The translations under genes and the position numbers were made by a program. Positions 18,013 through 26,439 of a stretch of 64,000 bases of DNA are shown piece by piece; the stretch's first letter is position 1; every line of letters begins with the position of its first letter. The DNA is from Streptomyces antimycoticus (GTDB taxonomy: Bacteria; Actinomycetota; Actinomycetes; Streptomycetales; Streptomycetaceae): contig NZ_BJHV01000001.1 of NCBI RefSeq assembly GCF_005405925.1, forward strand, positions 7,688,001 through 7,752,000, read 5' to 3'. The notes under the pieces were generated by a model. The model saw only the letters and a list, made by a program, of their open reading frames with translations. It was not told the DNA's origin and searched no databases.

Positions 18013-18034
18013 TGTGGGGGCGCAGGCCCCCACA
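18013..18034. terminator. Hairpin between convergent genes
   Basis: TGTGGGGGC (18013-18021) pairs with GCCCCCACA (18026-18034) over a GCAG loop, 5 nt after the GntR stop and before the end of the convergent helical-repeat gene. Confidence 0.65.
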
Positions 18035-18111
18035 CCCCAACCCGGGCCGGCCCCTGCCTCCGCCGGGCCGCCCACCCCAGGACGCATGCCCCGGGGCGGC
18101 CGGTGCGGGTG

Positions 18112-18939
18112 TCAGTCGGTGGTGTCCGCGGGGGTCAGCTGTTCCGCGAGCCAGACGGGGACGCCGCCCAGGAGGCGGACTAGGCGGGCCGCCTCCGTGC
18201 GCAGGCGGGTGGCCTCGTCGGGGTCGGGTTCGACATCGGCCAGGGCGGCCAGGGCCGGGGCGATGCCGACCAGATAGCCCAGCTCCTCACGGATCCGCAG
18301 CGATTCGGCGAAGCCGTGGCGCGCTTCGGCCAGATCGCCGTCCGCCTCCGCCATGGCGGCCAGATGGCGCCAGGTGAACGAGCGCAGCAGGGTGTCGCCG
18401 TGGGCCGCCGCGCCCGCGTGGGCGCGCTGGAAGGCGGCCAGGGCGCCGGTCGGATTGTGGGCGAGGTGCTGGGAGATCAGCCCGCGCCGGAAGTCCAGCA
18501 ACGGCCGGATCGGGGAGCCCGGTGAGAGCAGCGCGGCGGCGCGGCCGAGCGCGGTCCGCGCCTCGTCGGCCCGGTCCCGCACCCCGACCAGCGTGGACGC
18601 GTACGCCAGATAGCCGCGTTCGCACGCGGTCGCGCCCCGCTCGGTGTCGGTGAGCGCGAGCGCCTCCGCCGCCCGCAGGGCGTCATCGGCCGCGTCCCAG
18701 CCCGCGGAGGTGTACATGCACCGTTCGATCAGGACGGCGCTGCGCTTGAGCGCGGCGCCGGCGTCGTCCACCGCATACGGGGTGAGCAGTTCGGCGGCGT
18801 CCTTCCAGCAGCCGCGCGAACGCAGCCGCCATACCGCCGTGTCGAGTGGGTCGTCCACCAGCGGGTCGAGCCCGCGCCCAGCCTGTACCTCGGAATGAGG
18901 ATCGGACGATCCAGGTGGTGACATGGCGGTGTCCGCCAC
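18112..18939 (-). CDS. Helical-repeat (TPR-like) protein of unknown function
   Basis: 275 aa from GTG 18937-18939, chosen because GGGGAGGG lies 4 nt upstream; a longer frame reaches 18993. The sequence is Ala/Leu-rich with repeated helix pairs (DAADDALRAAEALALTDTERG, TGALAAFQRAHAGAAAHGD, DLAEARHGFAESLRIREELG). The last resembles tetratricopeptide units as found in bacterial regulatory and NB-ARC proteins. No catalytic motif, signal peptide or membrane segment is seen. It stands alone, with a perfect 16-bp palindrome upstream that could be its operator. Role unknown. Confidence 0.6.
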   Translation of the reverse strand: MADTAMSPPGSSDPHSEVQAGRGLDPLVDDPLDTAVWRLRSRGCWKDAAELLTPYAVDDAGAALKRSAVLIERCMYTSAGWDAADDALRAAEALALTDTERGATACERGYLAYASTLVGVRDRADEARTALGRAAALLSPGSPIRPLLDFRRGLISQHLAHNPTGALAAFQRAHAGAAAHGDTLLRSFTWRHLAAMAEADGDLAEARHGFAESLRIREELGYLVGIAPALAALADVEPDPDEATRLRTEAARLVRLLGGVPVWLAEQLTPADTTD

Positions 18940-19021
18940 ATTGCCCTCCCCAAGCGCGCCATCGAGCCGGAAGCTGTGGGCGAATCTCAGCATGAATGCG
19001 CGCGCCCGGCCAAGAGGTTGG

Positions 19022-19037
19022 TGTGAATCAATTCACA
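19022..19037. promoter_or_regulatory. 16-bp palindrome TGTGAATCAATTCACA, candidate operator
   Basis: Perfect inverted repeat TGTGAAT-CA-ATTCACA. It sits 83 bp upstream of the helical-repeat gene and downstream of the PucR gene end, in an AT-richer patch that stands out from its surroundings. The form is typical of a dimeric repressor site. The bound protein is unknown. Confidence 0.5.
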
Positions 19038-19113
19038 AACCCCTGGCAAGAGTGATGGCGCGGTGTCACGCGCCCGGGCGTGTCCCCGGGCCGCGGTTAC
19101 GCCACGCCGGGCG

Positions 19114-20874
19114 TCAGCTCATGCGCAGCGCGAGGAAGAAGTCCAGCTTGTCCTCCAGGCGCGACAGCTCGCGCCCGGTCAGCTGCTCGATCCGGCCGAT
19201 CCGGTAGCGCAGCGTGTTGACGTGCAGATGCAGCCGGGAGGCGCAGCGCGTCCAGGAGCCGTCGCAGTCCAGGAACGCCTCCAGGGTCGGGATCAGCTCG
19301 GCCCGGTGGCGCCGGTCGTACTCGCGCAGCGGGTCCAGCAGCCGGGCGGTGAAGGCGCGCCGCACATCGTCCGGGACGAAGGGGAGCAGCAGTACGTGCG
19401 AGGCCAGCTCCTGATGGCCGGCCGCGCAGACCCGCCCGGGGCGTGCGGCGGCGACGCGCCGGGCGTGCCGGGCCTCCTCCAGGGCGCCGCGCAGCCCGTC
19501 GGCGGAGTGGACGGCGGCGCTGACGCCGAGGGTCAGCCGGCCGTCGCCGTCCAGACCGCGGGAGAGCGGCTCCTGGACGGCGGCGAGCAGCGCGTCGGCC
19601 TGCAGCCCCTCCGCGGCGTGGGCCACGCCGCCCTCCAGCGGGCCGTCGGTGAGCGCCGGGAGGGGGACGAGCGCCACCGCCTCGTCGCCGGTGTGGGCCA
19701 CGGCGATCCGGTCCGAGAGCTCCGGCCCGGGCGCGGCCGGGTCGACCAGGATCTCCTCCAGCAGCGACTGGGCCACCCGGGCGCCGAGGACGGCCCCGCC
19801 GTCCCGCCTGAAGCCCTCTCGCGCGGCGCCGTCCCGCACCCCGCCCTCCGGTCCGTGCTCCGCCGCCGCGCTGACGCCCCACTCCACCTTGGCCACCACC
19901 ACCTGCCAGTGCGGCGCCGTGCCGAGCCCCGGCAGCAGCACCGGCGCGGCCACCCGCAGCCGGGCCGCGATCTCGGCGGGCGGCGCGCCCGTCTGGACCA
20001 ACTCCAGCACCTCCTGGGCGAGCCTGCGCCGCACGGTGCGCGACGCGTTCCGCCGGTCGCGCTCGACCGCGATCAGCTGGGTGACCCCATAGAGCAGGTC
20101 CAGCCGTTCCTCCGGCCATTCGTCGGCGTCCGCGCCGACCACCAGCAGCCAGTCGGACAGCACGGTCTGGCGCACCTCGTCGTCCGTGTCCCCGCTGTGG
20201 ATGGGGAAGAGGGAGTACGTCATGCCGTCCGCGGCGGTCATCCGGTGCGGGCCGCGCCGCCCGTCCCGCCGGGCGGCCAGATGCTCGCCCGCCAGCTGGG
20301 CGCGGACCGCCGCGGGCGGCTCCGCGGCCGCTCCGGCGGCGGTGGGCCCGGCGATCCGGCGGCCGGTGGGGGAGAGCACCCACGCGGTCAGGTCCAGGTC
20401 CGAGCGGAGCAGGTCCAGGGCCACCTCGGGGCCGCCGCCCGCGGGCCCGGACGTCATCAGCCGGCGGTGCCGGTCGACGACCGCCGCCAGATCCCCGGCC
20501 CGCTCGCCGGAGACCTGGCGCACCACATGCTCGGTGATGGTGGCGAACGCGACGTCCTCGACCACGGAGAACAGCGGCAGCCGATGCCGTCCGCAGGCCA
20601 GCACCAGATCCTCGGGCACGGCGCCCAGCTCCGCCTCGCCCGCCGCCAGCCCCGCCACCCCGGCGGCCGCGAGGATGCGGACGAACCGCTCGGAGTCCTC
20701 CGGCTCACGCCGCCAGGCGAGCCCGGTCAGCACGAGTTCACCGCCCGAGAGATAGCGGCTGGGGTCGCGCAGATCGGTGGTCATCACGCCGCGCACGGTA
20801 CGGTCCAGCTCGCCCTCGCCGCCGAGCAGGCGCAGGCCCAGGGTGTCGTTCTCCAGCAGTGCGCGCAGCCGCAT
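19114..20874 (-). CDS. PucR-family transcriptional regulator of purine catabolism
   Basis: 586 aa from ATG 20872-20874 (MRLRALLENDTLGLRLL). An N-terminal PucR sensor domain contains RGVMTTDLRDPSRYLSGGEL, characteristic of the family. A GGDEF-like middle region follows, and the C-terminal HTH_30 domain reads HVNTLRYRIGRIEQLTGREL. It is divergently placed from the xanthine dehydrogenase operon with a 234-nt gap, so it very likely controls that operon in response to a purine intermediate or nitrogen state. In Bacillus, PucR senses allantoin-type compounds; the ligand here is not known. Confidence 0.85.
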   Translation of the reverse strand: MRLRALLENDTLGLRLLGGEGELDRTVRGVMTTDLRDPSRYLSGGELVLTGLAWRREPEDSERFVRILAAAGVAGLAAGEAELGAVPEDLVLACGRHRLPLFSVVEDVAFATITEHVVRQVSGERAGDLAAVVDRHRRLMTSGPAGGGPEVALDLLRSDLDLTAWVLSPTGRRIAGPTAAGAAAEPPAAVRAQLAGEHLAARRDGRRGPHRMTAADGMTYSLFPIHSGDTDDEVRQTVLSDWLLVVGADADEWPEERLDLLYGVTQLIAVERDRRNASRTVRRRLAQEVLELVQTGAPPAEIAARLRVAAPVLLPGLGTAPHWQVVVAKVEWGVSAAAEHGPEGGVRDGAAREGFRRDGGAVLGARVAQSLLEEILVDPAAPGPELSDRIAVAHTGDEAVALVPLPALTDGPLEGGVAHAAEGLQADALLAAVQEPLSRGLDGDGRLTLGVSAAVHSADGLRGALEEARHARRVAAARPGRVCAAGHQELASHVLLLPFVPDDVRRAFTARLLDPLREYDRRHRAELIPTLEAFLDCDGSWTRCASRLHLHVNTLRYRIGRIEQLTGRELSRLEDKLDFFLALRMS

Positions 20875-21108
20875 GGGATGCCAGCCGATCTTGTTCCGTG
20901 TCACCGGTCGAATACCGCGAGGTTTCCGGCCCCCGCCGTTCGTTCGAATCTACAAGACCCGCCCCCTGGCCAGCCAATTGCTTCATGTCTTCGGTGACTG
21001 CACCATGTGGCCCACACCTCGGTCTACTGGCGTTGAGTCGCGTGCAGAGTTCTGGGAGGGGGCTCCCGCCTGCCGACGCCGACGCCGACGATTCGAGAAG
21101 AGAGACCC

Positions 21109-21999
21109 ATGGACTTCCTGCGCCCCGCCGGCTGGGAGGAGGCGCTCGCCGCGAAGGCCGAGCACCCCACCGCCGTGCCCATCGCGGGCGGCACCGATGT
21201 GATGGTCGAGATCAACTTCGATCACCGGCGGCCCGAGTATCTGCTCGATCTGACCCGCGTCGCCGAACTGGCCGAGTGGGAGGCCACCGACCGTACGATC
21301 CGGCTGGGCGCGGGCGTCCCGTACACCCGGATCATCGAGGAGCTGCGGACCGAGCTGCCCGGGCTGGCGCTCGCCGCGCACACCGTCGGCTCACCGCAGA
21401 TCCGCAACCGCGGCACGGTCGGCGGCAACCTCGGCGCCGCCTCGCCCGCCGGGGACGCGCATCCCGCGCTGCTGGCGGCCGGGGCCGAGGTGGAGGCGGC
21501 GTCGGTGCGCGGCACCCGGCGCATCCCCGTCGAGGAGTTCTTCACCGGGGTCAAGCGCCATGCCCTGGAGCCCGATGAGCTGATCCGGGCAGTGCACATC
21601 CAGAAGGCGGACGGTCCGCAGCAGTTCTCCAAGGTCGGCACGCGGAACGCCATGGTGATCGCGGTCTGCGCCTTCGCCGTCGCGCTCCATCCGCGCACCC
21701 GCACCGTGCGCACCGGCATCGGGTCGGCCGCGCCCACGCCCGTACGGGCCCGAGAGGCCGAGGAGTTCCTGGGCGCGGCGCTCGAGGAGGGCGGCCTCTG
21801 GGACAACGGCGCGCCCCTCGACCCGTCGACCGCCCGGCGGTTCGCCGAGCTGTGCGCCGGGGCGTGCCGCCCGATCGACGACGTACGCGGCAGCGCCGCC
21901 TACCGCCGCCACGCGGTGGGGGTCATGGCGCGCCGCACGCTCGGCTGGACCTGGGAGGCGTATCGCGAGGGAGACGGGAGGACCGCACAGTGCGCGTGA
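21109..21999 (+). CDS. Xanthine dehydrogenase FAD-binding subunit (CoxM/PucC type)
   Basis: 296 aa. FAD-binding domain of molybdenum hydroxylases: PIAGGTDVMVEINFDHRRPE is the first FAD loop and TVGSPQIRNRGTVGGNLGAA the second. A CO dehydrogenase flavoprotein C-terminal domain follows. It passes electrons from the Fe-S subunit to NAD+. Start ATG with GAAGAGAG 6 nt upstream. It is first in the operon FAD-FeS-Mo-XdhC, overlapping the next gene by 10 nt, and is divergent from pucR. Confidence 0.9.
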   Translation: MDFLRPAGWEEALAAKAEHPTAVPIAGGTDVMVEINFDHRRPEYLLDLTRVAELAEWEATDRTIRLGAGVPYTRIIEELRTELPGLALAAHTVGSPQIRNRGTVGGNLGAASPAGDAHPALLAAGAEVEAASVRGTRRIPVEEFFTGVKRHALEPDELIRAVHIQKADGPQQFSKVGTRNAMVIAVCAFAVALHPRTRTVRTGIGSAAPTPVRAREAEEFLGAALEEGGLWDNGAPLDPSTARRFAELCAGACRPIDDVRGSAAYRRHAVGVMARRTLGWTWEAYREGDGRTAQCA

Positions 22000-22631
22000 A
22001 CATCACGGTCAACGGACGGCCGTACGAGGCAGATGACGTCTGGGAGGGCGAGTCCCTGCTGTACGTGCTGCGCGAGCGGATGGGGCTTCCCGGTTCGAAG
22101 AACGCCTGTGAGCAGGGTGAATGCGGTTCCTGCACGGTGCGCCTCGACGGGGTGCCGGTATGCGCCTGTCTGGTGGCGGCGGGGCAGGCCGAGGGCCGCG
22201 AGGTGGTCACCGTCGAGGGACTCGCGGACCACGCCCGGCAGCGGTCCACGCATACGGCTGGGGCCGTCCGCCCTGGGGGGCCCGGGGCAGGCCGCACCGG
22301 GGAGCCCGAGGTCCGTCCCGCGGAGCCCGAGGCCATCCACTCCGGGGAACCTGGGACGGGCCACCCCGTAGAGCCCGAGCCATCCCGCCCCGGGCAGGTT
22401 GCCCCGCTGGCCCCCGTCCAGCAGGCGTTCATCGACGCCGGCGCCGTCCAGTGCGGCTTCTGCACCCCCGGACTGCTCGTGGCCGCCGATGAGCTGCTGG
22501 AGCGCACCCCCGACCCCTCCGACGCCGATATCCGCGAGGCGCTCTCCGGCAACCTCTGCCGCTGCACCGGCTACGAGAAGATCCTCGACGCGGTCCGGCT
22601 CGCGGCCGCCCGCACCGGGAAGGCGGTCTGA
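21990..22631 (+). CDS. Xanthine dehydrogenase 2Fe-2S subunit with unusual linker insertion
   Basis: 213 aa from GTG 21990, overlapping the preceding stop. Plant-type ferredoxin cluster ligands C40, C45, C48 and C60 (CEQGECGSC) are followed by the second helical cluster domain with CGFC (from C155) and CRC near residue 190. Both clusters are intact. Between the domains, residues about 82-138 form an extra Gly/Pro/Glu-rich stretch with imperfect PGE/PAEPE/SGEPG repeats. Typical small subunits (about 155-175 aa) lack it. The insertion should loop out without breaking either domain. Electrons pass from the Mo site through this subunit to FAD. Confidence 0.9.
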   Translation: MRVNITVNGRPYEADDVWEGESLLYVLRERMGLPGSKNACEQGECGSCTVRLDGVPVCACLVAAGQAEGREVVTVEGLADHARQRSTHTAGAVRPGGPGAGRTGEPEVRPAEPEAIHSGEPGTGHPVEPEPSRPGQVAPLAPVQQAFIDAGAVQCGFCTPGLLVAADELLERTPDPSDADIREALSGNLCRCTGYEKILDAVRLAAARTGKAV

Positions 22632-22633
22632 CC

Positions 22634-25030
22634 ATGGCAGCCGACCGCACCGCCAGTGCCCCCGCCGCCCTCACCCAGGCCACCGGCGCCACCAGGGGGA
22701 CGATCGGCGAGTCCACCCTGCGCCCCGACGGCACCCTCAAGGTGACCGGCGAGTTCGCGTACTCCTCGGATCTGTGGCACGAGGACATGCTGTGGGGCTT
22801 CACCCTCCGCAGCCCGCACGCCCACGCCGCGATCAGGTCCATCGACACCGCCGCGGCGCTCGCCCTGCCCGGGGTGTACGCCGTCATGACCCATGACGAC
22901 CTGCCCGCCGAGACCCACTACGGCCTGGAGATCCGCGACCAGCCCGTGCTCGCGAAGGACCGGGTCCGCTATCACGGCGAGCCCGTCGCGATCGTCGCCG
23001 CCGACCACCCCGAGACCGCCCGCCGCGCCGCCGCCCGGATCGCGGTGGAGTACGAGGAGCTGCCGCTGGTCGTCGACGAGGCCACCGCCACCGCACCGGG
23101 CGCGCCGCTGCTCCACCCCGGCCGCCGGGACCACCACGCCGCCCACGCCCCGCACCCGAACATCGTGCACCGCCAGCCCGTCCTGCGCGGCGATGTCGCC
23201 GCCGCCCGGGCCCGCGCCGATGTGGTGGTCCGCCGGGACTACGAGGTGGGCATGCAGGACCAGGCGTTCCTCGGCCCGGAGTCGGGGCTCGCGGTGCCCG
23301 CCGAGGACGGCGGGGTGGACCTCTACATCGCTACCCAGTGGCTGCATGTCGACCGCGATCAGCTCGCCCCCGTCCTCGGGCTGCCCGCCGACAAGGTGCG
23401 GCTGACGCTGTCGGGGGTGGGCGGGGCGTTCGGCGCGCGCGAGGACCTGTCCATGCAGGCGCACGCCTGTCTGCTGGCGCTGCGCACCGGAAAGCCCGTC
23501 AAGATCGTCTACAACCGGTACGAATCCTTCTTCGGCCATGTCCACCGCCACCCCGCCAAGCTCACCTACGAACACGGCGCGAGCCGCGACGGCACGCTGC
23601 TCTACGTCCAGTGCCGCATCGTCCTGGACGGCGGGGCGTACGCCTCCTCCTCCCCGGCGGTCGTGGGCAACGCCGCCTCCCTGTCGATCGGCCCCTACGT
23701 CGTCGAGAACGTCGACGTCGAGGCCATCGCGCTCTACTCCAACAACCCGCCCTGCGGCGCGATGCGCGGCTTCGGCGCCGTCCAGGCGTGCTTCGCCTAC
23801 GAGGCGCAGATGGACGCGGTGGCGGCCGAACTCGGCCTGGACCCGGTGGAGTTCCGGCAGCGCAACGCCATGTCCCAGGGCGCCACCATGCCCACAGGAC
23901 AGCTCGTCGACTCCCCGGCCCCGGTCGCCGAGCTGCTGCGCCGGGTCAAGGCGCTGCCGATGCCGCCCGAGCGCGCCTGGGAGGCGGCGGGCGGCCCCGT
24001 GGACGTACGGGCCCTGCCGGGCGGACTGTCCAACACCACCCACGGCGAGGCCGTGGTGCGCGGGGTGGGCTATGCGGTCGGGATCAAGAACGTCGGCTTC
24101 TCCGAGGGCTTCGACGACTACTCCACCGCCCGGATCCGGCTGGAAGTGATCGGTGGCGAGCCGGTCGCCCTGGTGCACACCGCGATGGCCGAGGTCGGCC
24201 AGGGCGGGGTCACCGTGCACGCCCAGATCGCCCGCACCGAGCTGGGCGTCGGCCGGATCACCATCCACCCGGCCGACACCCGGGTCGGCTCGGCCGGCTC
24301 CACCTCCGCCTCCCGCCAGACGTATATGACGGGCGGCGCCGTGAGGCACACCTGCGAGGCGGTCCGCGAGGAGGTGCTGCGGCGCGGCCGTGAGCGGTTC
24401 GGTGCCTCCCACCCCGCCTGGGCGGAGCCCGCCCGGCTGCGGCTGGCGGACGGCAAGGTGGTCACCGACGGCGGTGAGGTGATCGGCGATCTCGCCGGGA
24501 TCCTGGGCGATGAGGCGATCGATCTGGAGCGGGAGTTCCGGCACCGGCCGACCGAGCCGTTCGATCTCCGCACCGGCCAGGGCTTCGGCCATGTGCAGTA
24601 CTCCTTCTGCGCCCATCGCGCGGTCGTCGAGGTCGACACCGAGCTGGGGCTGGTCAAGGTGGTCGAGCTGGCGGCCGCGCAGGACGTGGGCAAGGCGATC
24701 AACCCGCTGTCGGTGGTCGGGCAGATCCAGGGCGGTTCGACGCAGGGCCTCGGGCTCGCCGTGATGGAGGAGATCGTCGTCTCGGCGGACGGGGCGCGGG
24801 TGCGCAATCCGTCCTTCACGGACTATCTGATCCCCACCATCCTGGACACCCCCGCCATGCCGGTGGAGGTGCTGGAGCTGGCCGACGACAACGCCCCGTA
24901 CGGGCTGCGCGGCGTCGGCGAGGCGCCCACGCTCTCCTCGACCCCGGCCGTCGTCGCCGCCATCCGCGCGGCCACCGGCCTGCCCCTGAAGCGCGTGCCG
25001 GTACGCCCGGAGCACCTGACGGGCACCTGA
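22634..25030 (+). CDS. Xanthine dehydrogenase molybdopterin-binding subunit (CoxL/PucD type)
   Basis: 798 aa, starting 2 nt after the Fe-S gene. N-terminal aldehyde oxidase/xanthine dehydrogenase a/b hammerhead domain, then the large Mo-binding domain. Motifs seen: SGVGGAFGAREDLSMQ, CGAMRGFGAVQ, VGSAGSTSASRQTYMTGGAV, and near the end LRGVGEAPTLSS, where the Glu matches the catalytic base of the xanthine dehydrogenase family. It hydroxylates hypoxanthine/xanthine to urate, which feeds the uricase genes near 38.6 kb. Related CoxL proteins of other specificity exist, but the PucR neighbour and ureide genes favour xanthine. Confidence 0.9.
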   Translation: MAADRTASAPAALTQATGATRGTIGESTLRPDGTLKVTGEFAYSSDLWHEDMLWGFTLRSPHAHAAIRSIDTAAALALPGVYAVMTHDDLPAETHYGLEIRDQPVLAKDRVRYHGEPVAIVAADHPETARRAAARIAVEYEELPLVVDEATATAPGAPLLHPGRRDHHAAHAPHPNIVHRQPVLRGDVAAARARADVVVRRDYEVGMQDQAFLGPESGLAVPAEDGGVDLYIATQWLHVDRDQLAPVLGLPADKVRLTLSGVGGAFGAREDLSMQAHACLLALRTGKPVKIVYNRYESFFGHVHRHPAKLTYEHGASRDGTLLYVQCRIVLDGGAYASSSPAVVGNAASLSIGPYVVENVDVEAIALYSNNPPCGAMRGFGAVQACFAYEAQMDAVAAELGLDPVEFRQRNAMSQGATMPTGQLVDSPAPVAELLRRVKALPMPPERAWEAAGGPVDVRALPGGLSNTTHGEAVVRGVGYAVGIKNVGFSEGFDDYSTARIRLEVIGGEPVALVHTAMAEVGQGGVTVHAQIARTELGVGRITIHPADTRVGSAGSTSASRQTYMTGGAVRHTCEAVREEVLRRGRERFGASHPAWAEPARLRLADGKVVTDGGEVIGDLAGILGDEAIDLEREFRHRPTEPFDLRTGQGFGHVQYSFCAHRAVVEVDTELGLVKVVELAAAQDVGKAINPLSVVGQIQGGSTQGLGLAVMEEIVVSADGARVRNPSFTDYLIPTILDTPAMPVEVLELADDNAPYGLRGVGEAPTLSSTPAVVAAIRAATGLPLKRVPVRPEHLTGT

Positions 25031-25111
25031 GGGCAGATATCGGGAGCCGAGTGCGTTGTTCCGGATACCGATGCGCCGCGTACCGATGCGCCGCCCAAGG
25101 AGCTGATCACC

Positions 25112-26263
25112 ATGCTGGACATCGCCGCCGAGCTGCACCGCTGGTGCGAGGAGGGCCGGGACTTCGCCGTCGCCACCGTGGTCTCCGTGGGCGGCAGCGC
25201 GCCCCGGCAACCCGGGGCCGCCCTCGCCGTGGACGCCGAGGGCACGGCGGTCGGCAGCGTGTCCGGCGGCTGTGTCGAGGGCGCGGTGTACGAGCTGTGC
25301 CAGGAGGCGCTGAGCACCGGCGAGACCGTACGGGAGACCTTCGGCTACTCCGACGAGGACGCCTTCGCGGTCGGCCTGACCTGCGGCGGAGTCATCGATG
25401 TCCTGGTCACCCCGGCCCCGGCGGCCGACCGCCGGGTGCGTCCCGTTCTCGCCGCCGCCGCGTCCGCCGCCGCCGACGGCCGGACGACGGCGCTGGCCCG
25501 GATCGTGGACGGCCCGCCCGAGCTGCTGGGCGGCGCCCTGCTCGTCCGCCCGGACGGCGGCTGGGACGGCACCCTGGGCGGCCACCCCGAGCTGGACCGT
25601 ACGGCGGCCGCGGAGGCCCGCGCCCTGCTGGACGCCGGGCGCACCGCGACCGTGGTCATCGGCGCCGAGGGAAGCCGCTGCGGGCAGCCCGTCACCCTGC
25701 TCGCCGAGGCCAGCGTGCCGCCGCCGCGCATGATCGTCTTCGGGGCGGTGGACTTCGCGAGCGCGCTCGTGCGGATAGGGAAGTTCCTGAACTACCACGT
25801 CACGGTCTGCGACGCCCGTCCGGTCTTCGCTACCGCGCTGCGCTTCCCGGACGCCGACGAGGTGGTCGTCGACTGGCCGCACCGCTATCTGGAGAAGACC
25901 GAGGTGGACGCCCGTACGGTGCTGTGCGTGCTCACCCACGACGCGAAGTTCGATGTGCCACTGCTGGAGCGGGCGCTGCGGCTGCCCGTGGCGTACGTCG
26001 GCGCGATGGGCTCCGCCCGCACCCACCGGGACCGGCTGCGGCGGCTGCGCGAGGCCGGTGTGGGCGAGCCGGAGCTGGCCCTGCTGCGCTCCCCGATCGG
26101 CCTCGACCTCGGCGCCCGTACGCCCGAGGAGACCGCGCTGTCCATCGCCGGCGAGATCGTCGCCAACCGTCGGGGCGGCAGCGGAACGCCGCTGACGGGT
26201 GCCCGGACCCCGATCCACCACGACACCCGGGCGGCCTCGGACCGGATCGGCTCCGTCGCCTGA
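25112..26263 (+). CDS. xdhC: XdhC-family molybdenum cofactor insertion protein
   Basis: 383 aa, ATG with AAGGAG 9 nt upstream. N-terminal XdhC_CoxI domain (VVSVGGSAPRQPGAALAV, GSVSGGCVEGAVYE) and C-terminal Rossmann-like XdhC_C domain (HDAKFDVPLLERALRLPVA then YVGAMGSARTHRDRLRRL). It binds, sulfurates and delivers the Mo cofactor to xanthine dehydrogenase. Last gene of the xdh operon, 82 nt after the Mo subunit. A short direct repeat (TACCGATGCGCCGC twice) lies in that gap. Confidence 0.9.
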   Translation: MLDIAAELHRWCEEGRDFAVATVVSVGGSAPRQPGAALAVDAEGTAVGSVSGGCVEGAVYELCQEALSTGETVRETFGYSDEDAFAVGLTCGGVIDVLVTPAPAADRRVRPVLAAAASAAADGRTTALARIVDGPPELLGGALLVRPDGGWDGTLGGHPELDRTAAAEARALLDAGRTATVVIGAEGSRCGQPVTLLAEASVPPPRMIVFGAVDFASALVRIGKFLNYHVTVCDARPVFATALRFPDADEVVVDWPHRYLEKTEVDARTVLCVLTHDAKFDVPLLERALRLPVAYVGAMGSARTHRDRLRRLREAGVGEPELALLRSPIGLDLGARTPEETALSIAGEIVANRRGGSGTPLTGARTPIHHDTRAASDRIGSVA

Positions 26264-26342
26264 GGACACCTGACATCACCTGACATCGGATCAGATCACA
26301 GAAGGATCGTCTGACATAAGGCCACTCCTGAGCGGGAAAAAC

Positions 26343-26362
26343 CCTCCGCCACCTGGCGGAGG
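26343..26362. terminator. Terminator after the xdh operon
   Basis: CCTCCGCC-ACCT-GGCGGAGG, an 8-bp perfect stem with 4-nt loop, preceded by GGGAAAAA and followed by CTTCTCTT. It is a classic rho-independent form usable in both directions. Confidence 0.8.
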
Positions 26363-26439
26363 CTTCTCTTGCCGGGCGCCGGTTTCTGAGTGAGAGTCAG
26401 AAATCGACCTTGGTCCTGCCGCCCCCCTGGAGTGCGCAC

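Noticed and set aside
22571..26269. A 1232-codon open frame on the minus strand
   Set aside because: Opposite the xanthine dehydrogenase Mo subunit and XdhC. Repeated G/H/Q/R composition and no recognisable domain.
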